NCBI GenBank assembly: GCA_003242685.1
Contig: QGVD01000048.1
Coordinates: 2,501-30,298 of the forward strand
DNA from: Pseudomonadota bacterium
Lineage (GTDB): Bacteria; Pseudomonadota; Gammaproteobacteria; Steroidobacterales; Steroidobacteraceae
DNA length: 27,798 bases
Direction: 5' to 3'
The notes beneath the pieces were generated by a model, which saw only the letters and a program-made list of their open reading frames with translations, searched no databases and was not told where the DNA came from. The translations under genes were made by a program, and so were the position numbers. Shown piece after piece: positions 22,217 through 27,798 of this stretch (the first letter of the stretch is position 1; the number at the start of each line of letters is the position of its first letter).

Positions 22217-24232
22217 TTACGAAGACGAACCTGCAGCGGCGACCGCCTGACGCACGCCGCTGTCATCGAGGCGCTTGACGACACCGCTCGTCGCCGTGTC
22301 GGTGTTACCGGGCAGTCTGAATCCGGATGCGGCCCGGCGCAGCCCCGCGGAAAGCTCGGCGAGCTTCGCGATCGCGACGGACGTGGCGCTGGTCGACTCG
22401 GCCGTCTGCGCACTGATCTCCTTCAGCACCTGCATGTTGCGCGCGATGTTCTGCGCGGCGGCGGTCTGCTGGCGGGCGCTCGCGGAGATGTTCTGGACGA
22501 GGCTCGCGATCTGATTGGAAACCTGTTCGATCTCCTCGAGCGCCGCACCGGCGTTCTCCGCGAGCAGCGCGCCGCCCACGACGTCGGTCGTGCTGCGCTC
22601 CATGGACACGACCGCCTCGGTGGTGTCCGTCTGAATGGTGCGCACGAGGACTTCGATCTGCTTGGTGGCGTTCGCAGCACGCTCGGCGAGCCGCTGCACC
22701 TCGTCGGCCACCACCGCGAAACCGCGGCCCGCCTCGCCGGCCATGGACGCCTGGATCGACGCATTGAGCGCGAGGATGTTCGTCTGCTCGGCGATGTCGT
22801 TGATGAGCTCGACGATGTTGCCGATCTCCTGCGAGCTCTCGCCGAGACGCTTGATGCGCTTGCTCGTCTCCTGGATCGTCTCGCGGATGGCGTTCATGCC
22901 GTCGATCGTGCGGCGCACGGCATCGCCGCCCTTGTGGGCGATGTCCACCGAATGACGCGCGACGTCCGCGGCGCGCTCCGCGTTGCCCGAGACTTCCTCG
23001 GCAGACGCCGCCATCGCCGCCGCGTGTTCGGTCGCCGATGCGATCTGCTTGGACTGGGCACCGCTCGATTTCGCGAGGTGCTGAGCGAGCGCCTGGGTCT
23101 GCTTCGTGGCGCTCTCGAGCTGGATCGCCGAGTCGTTGATCGTCGTGACGAGGCCGCGGAGCGCATCGACCGCGTAGTTGATCGAGTCCGCGATGGCCCC
23201 CGTGATGTCCTCGGTGACGGTAGCCTGCACGGTGAGGTCGCCGTCGGCGAGGCTCGAGAGCTCGTCGAGCAGGCGCAGAATCGCCTGCTGGTTGCGGTCG
23301 TTCTCCTTGCGCTGCGCCTCCATCGCCTGGCGATGCTTCTCCACCGTCGCGGTGAGGCGGCGGACGCCGAACCACACGACGGCGAGCAGCACCAGCGCAC
23401 CCCCTGCGAGCGCGAGCGCGATCGTCGCCCCGTGGTTCGTTCCAGCGGTTCCCGCGCGCCCGGAAACGGCGAGCGCCCGGGCATCCTGCGCAACCGCCTG
23501 AGCGGCCGTGCGGGCCGCGGGCAGAGCGGGCGCCGCCTCGACGACGCGCCGCACGGCAGCGTTCAGCTCGCCGATGAGACCTTCGAGTGTCTTCAGGCGC
23601 GCGAGCGGCTCGGCACCGGTCACGCGCGGCAGGCCGAGAGCGGAATCCGCGCCCCGCAGGCCCTTCACCACCTGCTCGAGATAATCGGCGTTCTCCGCGA
23701 GGCGCTGTGCGGTCTCACCCGGATCGGCCGTTCCGGCCGCGAGCGCTGCGACATCGAACTGCACCCGCTGCGCACGGAGCTCGAAACGCTCGAGCGGACG
23801 CGCCGCCGAATCGCCTCCCTGCCCCGTGAGCGCGCTCGAGAGCGGACCGCTCACTTCGAGGATGCGCTGTACGGTTCCACGCGCATCGCGCGTGGCCGCC
23901 GCCGCATCGGCGATCGCCTGCCGCGACTTCAGCACGACCTCCGTGTTCGCCAGCAGCCGGGCGAGGTCCTCTCCGCCGGCAACCGGTATCGAGCGCAGGC
24001 GCTGCGCGCCCTGCGCGAAGCGCGCGAGCGCCGCATCGTCGCCGGCCGCCACGCTCTGCGCGTCGGCCGCGAGCCCGAGCAGCGTCTCGATCGCTGAAGA
24101 GCTCGCGCCACCGGAACCTCCCCGGCCCACGATCAGCCAGGCCGCCGCGCTCGCGATCACGAGCAGGGCCGCCACGAGCAGCAGGCCGTCGAGGCCACGG
24201 CCCGTCCTGTTGGAAGTCGATCGGGCAGTCAT
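22217..24232 (-). CDS. pilJ: Type IV pilus chemoreceptor PilJ (methyl-accepting protein)
   Basis: 671 residues. First transmembrane helix about 16-36, a periplasmic region of roughly 230 residues rich in Ala/Leu helices with PilJ-type repeats (RFAQGAQRLRSIP and ELRAQRVQFDV areas), second helix about 268-290, then HAMP-like sequence (LSSLADGDLTVQATVTED) and a long cytoplasmic signalling hairpin. The hairpin tip EQTNILALNASIQASMAGEAG followed by RGFAVVADEVQRLAERA is the chemoreceptor-kinase contact region; the SMAGEAG version resembles PilJ of Pseudomonas. PilJ senses pilus-related surface contact and signals through PilI to ChpA. The start is the ATG at 24232. The neighbouring methyltransferase gene pilK is absent, so adaptation by methylation, if any, needs enzymes from elsewhere. 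Confidence 0.95.
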   Translation of the reverse strand: MTARSTSNRTGRGLDGLLLVAALLVIASAAAWLIVGRGGSGGASSSAIETLLGLAADAQSVAAGDDAALARFAQGAQRLRSIPVAGGEDLARLLANTEVVLKSRQAIADAAAATRDARGTVQRILEVSGPLSSALTGQGGDSAARPLERFELRAQRVQFDVAALAAGTADPGETAQRLAENADYLEQVVKGLRGADSALGLPRVTGAEPLARLKTLEGLIGELNAAVRRVVEAAPALPAARTAAQAVAQDARALAVSGRAGTAGTNHGATIALALAGGALVLLAVVWFGVRRLTATVEKHRQAMEAQRKENDRNQQAILRLLDELSSLADGDLTVQATVTEDITGAIADSINYAVDALRGLVTTINDSAIQLESATKQTQALAQHLAKSSGAQSKQIASATEHAAAMAASAEEVSGNAERAADVARHSVDIAHKGGDAVRRTIDGMNAIRETIQETSKRIKRLGESSQEIGNIVELINDIAEQTNILALNASIQASMAGEAGRGFAVVADEVQRLAERAANATKQIEVLVRTIQTDTTEAVVSMERSTTDVVGGALLAENAGAALEEIEQVSNQIASLVQNISASARQQTAAAQNIARNMQVLKEISAQTAESTSATSVAIAKLAELSAGLRRAASGFRLPGNTDTATSGVVKRLDDSGVRQAVAAAGSSS

Positions 24233-24285
24233 TGCGATGTCACTTCCCAGATTCCGTCAGCGACCCTCGGTTGCGATCCGCCCTC

Positions 24286-24849
24286 TCATGCAGCCGCATC
24301 GGCGAAAGCCGGGCTCTCGAGCACGGACCTCAGGCCCAGGACGGGCCACTGCTCCGAGCCGCGGCGGAACGCGCCCGCCAGGTATCGCTCGCACCGCACC
24401 ACCGTCGTCGGAACGTCGCCGGTGAACTCGCTCTCCGCAAAACGCCGGAAGCCGAGCACCTCGTCCACGAGAAGCCCTGCCGGGATCTCGCGATGGTTCA
24501 CCACCAGGATGCGCGCGTTGCGCGTCAGGGGCGTCACGCCGCTGCCGAGGAACTGTCTGAGATCGATGATCGGCAGCAGCTGGCCTCTCACGTTCGCCAG
24601 CCCCTTGATCCAGGACTTTGCACCGGGCACTCGCGTGAGTGCCTGGGGAACGCCGAGCACCTCGCGGGTCTCCTCGCGCGCCACCAGGAAGAGCTCCCCG
24701 GCCATGCGCAGCGCAATGCCGACCCATTCACGGCCGGCGGCGCTCTCCGGGCTCGCCTGGGCCGAAACCGCCCTGCCGCGCCGCTCCAGCTCGGCGAGCA
24801 GCTCGAACGGCCTGTCCCTCAGCGACTTGAGCGAGACCCCCTCGGCCAT
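24286..24849 (-). CDS. pilI: CheW-like adaptor PilI
   Basis: 187 residues from the ATG at 24849 (MAEGVSLKSLRDRPFELL); a GTG at 24855 would add two. The N-terminal SLKSLRDRPFELLAELERRG block is typical of PilI. The CheW fold covers about 40-180, with GIALRMAGELFLVAREETREVL (in parts GIALRMAGELF, REETREVLGVP), SWIKGLANVRGQLLPIIDLRQFLG (GLANVRGQLLPIIDL) and ILVVNHREIPAGLLVDEVLG (AGLLVDEVLGF). It links PilJ to ChpA. It lies 15 bases after the pilH stop and 53 bases before pilJ in the leftward operon. Confidence 0.93.
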   Translation of the reverse strand: MAEGVSLKSLRDRPFELLAELERRGRAVSAQASPESAAGREWVGIALRMAGELFLVAREETREVLGVPQALTRVPGAKSWIKGLANVRGQLLPIIDLRQFLGSGVTPLTRNARILVVNHREIPAGLLVDEVLGFRRFAESEFTGDVPTTVVRCERYLAGAFRRGSEQWPVLGLRSVLESPAFADAAA

Positions 24850-24864
24850 CGTCACGGGCTCATG

Positions 24865-25230
24865 TCAGCCGGCCAGAGTGGCCTGAGCCTTCGCAACGAG
24901 CTGATCGGGTGACACCGGCTTCACCATGTAGTCGATGGCTCCCTGACGCAGCCCCCAGATCTTGTCGGTCTCCTGCCCCTTGGACGTGACCATGATGATG
25001 GGAATGGACCGCGTCTTCGGATCGTTGGCCAGCGTCCGGGTGGCCTGATAGCCGTTGATGCCCGGCATCACGATGTCCATGAAGATGAGGTCGGGGTGCA
25101 TCTCACGCGCAAGCCGGATGCCCTCCGCACCGTCCGAGGCCGCGGCCGTGCGAAAGCCGTGACGCTCGAGTGCCTTCTGCATCACGTGAACCTCGGTCGG
25201 TGAGTCGTCAACGATGAGTATGAGTGGCAT
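24865..25230 (-). CDS. pilH: Response regulator PilH (stand-alone receiver)
   Basis: 121 residues, a single CheY-like receiver: acidic pair D8-D9 (LIVDDSPTEV), phosphoacceptor D52 (LIFMDIVMPGINGYQATR), T82 (IIMVTSKGQETDK) and K104 (YMVKPVSP). The VTSKGQETDKIWGLRQGA segment matches PilH rather than PilG. Three in-frame ATGs are present (25239, 25236, 25230). The last was chosen because a GGGAG ribosome site lies 9 bases before it and it gives the P. aeruginosa length; the first would give an ATGA overlap with pilG. PilH is thought to act as a phosphate sink or in pilus retraction. Confidence 0.95.
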   Translation of the reverse strand: MPLILIVDDSPTEVHVMQKALERHGFRTAAASDGAEGIRLAREMHPDLIFMDIVMPGINGYQATRTLANDPKTRSIPIIMVTSKGQETDKIWGLRQGAIDYMVKPVSPDQLVAKAQATLAG

Positions 25231-25235
25231 GGCCA

Positions 25236-25628
25236 TCATCTCCCGATGTGCGTCTCGATCGCGTTCAGGAGCTCGTCCTTGGTGAACGGCTTGGTGAGGT
25301 AGTGCTCGGATCCGACCACCCGGCCGCGCGCGCGATCGAACAGGCCGTCCTTCGAGGACAGCATGATCACGGGGATCGAGCGGAAGACCTTGTTGTGCTT
25401 GATCAGGGCGCAGGTCTGATAGCCGTCCAGCCGCGGCATCATGATGTCGACGAAGACGATGTCCGGCTGGTGATCGGCGATCTTGGCAAGCGCGTCGAAT
25501 CCGTCGACCGCGGTATAGACCTCACAGCCCTCTTTGGCGAGCAGGGTCTCGGCCGTCCGACGGATCGTCTTGCTGTCGTCGATGACCAGTACCTTGAGGC
25601 CTTGGAGCTTCGGATTGGTGCCGGTCAC
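25236..25628 (-). CDS. pilG: Response regulator PilG (stand-alone receiver)
   Basis: 130 residues, first gene of the operon. CheY-like receiver with D17-D18 (LVIDDSKTIRR), phosphoacceptor D61 (IVFVDIMMPRLDGYQTC), S91-S92 (IMLSSKDGLFDRARGR) and K113 (YLTKPFTKDEL). The SSKDGLFDRARGRVVGSEHYLTKPF stretch (read in two parts) is characteristic of PilG. It starts at a GTG preceded by GGGAGGAG about 10 bases upstream. PilG promotes pilus extension and, in P. aeruginosa, adenylate cyclase activation. No convincing promoter box pair was found in the upstream gap, although the region has lower G+C and a GGTATACC palindrome. Confidence 0.95.
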   Translation of the reverse strand: MTGTNPKLQGLKVLVIDDSKTIRRTAETLLAKEGCEVYTAVDGFDALAKIADHQPDIVFVDIMMPRLDGYQTCALIKHNKVFRSIPVIMLSSKDGLFDRARGRVVGSEHYLTKPFTKDELLNAIETHIGR

Positions 25629-25893
25629 GGTAAAGCGACTCCTCCCACGACCCTTAACATGGCCCTAATAGTGGCTCTGATGCAGGCAAGCGCAGCACGG
25701 TTTTAACATATCGGTATACCCCCTGCCATGCCACGCACTTCACGTTTTCTGCAGGTCGCGGGCGCATCGCAGGGTCGGCCCGCACGGCTCCGGACATATT
25801 GAGGCGGCGCACGAGCATAATGCTGCCCTTCGGCTAACATCCGCCCCGATGCGGCGCAGGAGTGCGCCGCATCGAAGGCTCGAGGACCAGTCA
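25629..25893. other. Divergent intergenic region between pilG and gshB (265 bp)
   Basis: This is the longest non-coding gap in the window and noticeably less G+C-rich at 25650-25740. It must hold the promoters of both pil-chp and gshB-tonB. Visible items are the palindrome GGTATACC, TAACAT at 25835-25840 as a possible -10 for gshB, and CATAAT at 25816-25821 without a matching -35. The gshB leader stem-loop is listed separately. No sigma54 -24/-12 pair was seen. Confidence 0.6.
25847..25874 (+). promoter_or_regulatory. Perfect 12-bp stem-loop with GGAG loop in the gshB leader
   Basis: CGATGCGGCGCA (25847-25858), loop GGAG (25859-25862), TGCGCCGCATCG (25863-25874): an uninterrupted 12-bp inverted repeat. 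If TAACAT (25835-25840) is the -10 box, the transcript would begin at the base of the stem. The real ribosome site of gshB (GAGGA, 25882-25886) lies just after it. The loop displays a GGA motif as CsrA/RsmA sites often do. No T-tract follows, so it is not an evident terminator. Confidence 0.6.
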
Positions 25894-26901
25894 GTGGAAA
25901 GACCCATTCGTCTCGGCGTGGTGATGGATCCGATCGCGAACATCAAGTACGCGAAGGACTCCACGCTCGCGATGCTCCTCGCCGCGCAGGCGCGCGGCTT
26001 CGAGCTCCTCTACATGGAGATCGGCGATCTCGCTCTGCGCGACGGCGTCGCCCTCGGCCGCGTGCGCCCACTGACGGTGCGCGCCGATCCGAATGACTGG
26101 TTCACCCTCCGGCCGCCCACCGTCGAGAGGCTCGGCGATCTCGACTGCATCCTGATGCGCAAGGACCCGCCGTTCGACACCGAGTACATCTACTCGACCT
26201 ACATCCTCGAGCGCGCGGAGGAAGCGGGGGCCCTGGTCGTGAACAGGCCGCAGGGCCTGCGCGACATGAACGAGAAGGTCTACACCGCCTGGTTTCCCCA
26301 GTGCTGTGCGCCGACACTCATCACGCGCGACATGGGCGAGATGGAGGCCTTCCTGCGCGAGCACGACAAGATCGTGTGCAAGCCGCTGCACGGAATGGGC
26401 GGGCGCTCGATCTTCGTCGTGGAGCGCAACGACAAGAACATGAAGGTGATCTTCGAGACGCTGACCGACTACGGCCAGCGCTTCGCGATCGTGCAGCGTT
26501 ACATCCCGGACATCGTCGAGACGGGCGATTCGCGCGTGCTGCTCATCGACGGCGAGCCGGTGCCCTACGCGCTCGCCCGCATCCCGTCGCCGACCGACAA
26601 CCGCGGCAATCTCGCCGCCGGCGCCCGGGGCGTGGGCCGCCCGCTCAACGACCGCGACCGCTGGATCGCGTCTCAGATCGGACCCGCGATGGCCGCGCGG
26701 GGCATGCTGTTCGTGGGACTCGACGTGATCGGCGGCTACGTCACCGAGATCAACGTGACGAGCCCGACGGGCATCCGTGAGCTCGATGCCCAGTTCGGCA
26801 TCGACATCGGCGGCATGCTGATGGACGCGATCGCTCGGCGCCTGCGCGGCTCATCCTCCTCCGCCGCCGGCGCGCAGCAGACAGAGGCGGACAAGGGCTG
26901 A
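25894..26901 (+). CDS. gshB: Glutathione synthetase
   Basis: 335 residues from the GTG at 25894, chosen because GAGGA lies 7 bases upstream and the product then starts like known GshB (ERPIRLGVVMDPIANIKYAKD). It ligates gamma-glutamylcysteine and glycine with ATP in the cytoplasm. ATP-grasp features are visible: LRMKDPPFD-like RKDPPFDTEYIYSTYILERA (RKDPPFDTEYIY), VNRPQGLRDMNEK, the ATP-binding KPLHGMGGRSIFVV, and EINVTSPTGIRELD at the metal and substrate site. An ATG at 25849 gives a longer frame, but it lies inside the leader hairpin and would add an unrelated basic stretch. It overlaps the following TonB-like gene by one base (TGATG). gshB next to pilG is also the arrangement in P. aeruginosa. 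Confidence 0.96.
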   Translation: MERPIRLGVVMDPIANIKYAKDSTLAMLLAAQARGFELLYMEIGDLALRDGVALGRVRPLTVRADPNDWFTLRPPTVERLGDLDCILMRKDPPFDTEYIYSTYILERAEEAGALVVNRPQGLRDMNEKVYTAWFPQCCAPTLITRDMGEMEAFLREHDKIVCKPLHGMGGRSIFVVERNDKNMKVIFETLTDYGQRFAIVQRYIPDIVETGDSRVLLIDGEPVPYALARIPSPTDNRGNLAAGARGVGRPLNDRDRWIASQIGPAMAARGMLFVGLDVIGGYVTEINVTSPTGIRELDAQFGIDIGGMLMDAIARRLRGSSSSAAGAQQTEADKG

Positions 26902-27798
26902 TGGCGTCGCGGGCGCTGGTTCTGCGTGAAGGCGTCGCGCCGGTGCGCGACCGCCTCATGACGACGCTCTTCGTGGCGGCACTGCTGCACGGGCTGGTCA
27001 TCCTCGGACTGACCTTCGATACCGGGGCGGATGCGGGTACGCCGGCGCCGGGACTCGAAGTGCTGCTGGTGTCGGACGAGGTGCCCGACGCCGAGCGCAA
27101 CGACACGGCGACCTATCTCGCCCAGCGCACCCAGCTCGGCTCCGGAAACTCGGACGAGCCCGTCGCGCCGCGCAATCGGGCGTCGGATCTCCCCGTTCCG
27201 GCGCGGGACGGCGTTCCCGACGGGCGCACGCTCGCACCGCAGGACATCTCCTCGGGCGGCGACAACGAGTCGGTGCTGACCGCGAGCGCTTCGCTGGTGC
27301 AGGTGCGTTATCTCACCGATCTCGCGGGCGACGGCGCCTCGCGAGACAAGCCCCTGCTGCTCGAGGAACGCACCGCCGAGACGCCCGGTCCGGCGGACGA
27401 AACGGGCCCGGCGAAGCTGCGCGGGCCGCGCCGCGAAGAGCTGTGGGTCACGCCGGATTCGAGAGAGGCCTCGCTCGCGCCGTATCTCGATGCCTGGCGC
27501 CGCAAGGTCGAGCGCATCGGCACGCTCAATTACCCGGCCGTCGCCCGCAGCACGGATCCGCGGTCGAGCCCCGTGGTGGAAGTGGCGATCAGCGCGGACG
27601 GTCAGCTCGAGACGGCCGTCATCCGCCGCTCGAGCGGCCTGCCGGCGCTCGACCAGGCGGCCCTCGACATCCTGCGGCTCGCGAGCCCCTTCGATCCCTT
27701 CCCTGCCGAGCTCGCGCGCGAGTACCGCGTGCTGCGCTTCGCCTACGAGTGGCAGTTCGTCGGCGGCCGTGTCGAGGGCGGAAAGCTCCACACGCTCC
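26901..27798 (+). CDS. TonB-family energy transducer protein (TonB3-like), truncated by window end
   Basis: 299 codons are visible, open at the right edge. Start ATG 26901 uses the last base of the gshB stop. A basic cytoplasmic N-terminus, MASRALVLREGVAPVRDRL, is followed by one membrane helix (about 20-40, TTLFVAALLHGLVILGL), a long polar periplasmic region and a C-terminal TonB domain: YLDAWRRKVERIGTLNYPAVAR (read as YLDAWRRKVER, LNYPAVAR), VVEVAISADGQLETAVIRRS, SGLPALDQAALDILRLASPF and YEWQF. The classic long Pro-Lys/Pro-Glu repeat of TonB is weak or missing. In P. aeruginosa the gene in this place is tonB3, which I recall is needed for normal twitching. Few residues can be missing at the end. 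Confidence 0.88.
   Translation, partial: MASRALVLREGVAPVRDRLMTTLFVAALLHGLVILGLTFDTGADAGTPAPGLEVLLVSDEVPDAERNDTATYLAQRTQLGSGNSDEPVAPRNRASDLPVPARDGVPDGRTLAPQDISSGGDNESVLTASASLVQVRYLTDLAGDGASRDKPLLLEERTAETPGPADETGPAKLRGPRREELWVTPDSREASLAPYLDAWRRKVERIGTLNYPAVARSTDPRSSPVVEVAISADGQLETAVIRRSSGLPALDQAALDILRLASPFDPFPAELAREYRVLRFAYEWQFVGGRVEGGKLHTL

Noticed and set aside
21623..24097. Long plus-strand frame (824 codons) antisense to pilJ and the start of chpA
   Set aside because: Same antisense shadow effect; pilJ on the other strand has clear receptor motifs.
25629..25740. Sigma54 promoter for the pil-chp operon
   Set aside because: GTGCTGCGCTTGC on the minus strand lacks the essential GG of the -24 element.

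Overview
The window is ordinary-looking chromosomal DNA of very high G+C content, almost fully coding, with no insertion sequences, prophage genes, CRISPR arrays, tRNAs or rRNAs visible. Gene content points to a gammaproteobacterium: a complete Pil-Chp (type IV pilus chemotaxis) cluster beside gshB and a tonB-like gene, an E. coli-type fused chorismate mutase/prephenate dehydrogenase, rppH, erpA and ampD. The order tyrS, M23 peptidase, erpA, bactofilin, coiled-coil membrane protein resembles Pseudomonas and relatives as I remember them. The G+C content and gene mix would fit a Nevskiales/Steroidobacterales-like or Xanthomonadales-like lineage, but the family cannot be fixed from the sequence alone.

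Left part (1-5.5 kb): the 5' end of tyrS diverges from an M23 murein peptidase gene. Convergent to the peptidase is a leftward set: rppH (RNA pyrophosphohydrolase), a one-pass coiled-coil membrane protein, a bactofilin, then erpA (Fe-S carrier, with its own good promoter) and a Ppx/GppA-type phosphatase. The bactofilin, coiled-coil protein and murein peptidase suggest a cell-shape or envelope theme.

Middle part (5.6-16.1 kb): short, mostly metabolic units on both strands. A BtuC-type permease and a BtuD-type ATPase lie 4.5 kb apart, with a PduO-type cobalamin adenosyltransferase nearby, suggesting corrinoid uptake and activation. Between and around them are tyrA with a DUF484-like/GGDEF diguanylate cyclase just downstream, a His/Arg-rich small secreted protein, pdxH, a small HExxH zincin-like protein, an inositol-monophosphatase-family (HisN-like) phosphatase, ampD, bioA and rsmE. 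Three tight convergent gene pairs are separated by G+C-rich hairpins lacking T-tracts.

Right part (16.1-27.8 kb): a leftward operon pilG-pilH-pilI-pilJ-chpA-chpC encodes a full signal path from the membrane receptor PilJ through the CheW adaptors PilI and ChpC to a 1856-residue hybrid kinase ChpA and the response regulators PilG and PilH. The methylation genes pilK and chpB are absent. Divergent from it are gshB (glutathione synthetase), whose leader carries a perfect 12-bp stem-loop with a GGAG loop, and a TonB-family gene that runs off the window. No stretch longer than about 300 bases lacks a gene; the longest non-coding gap is 25629-25893.
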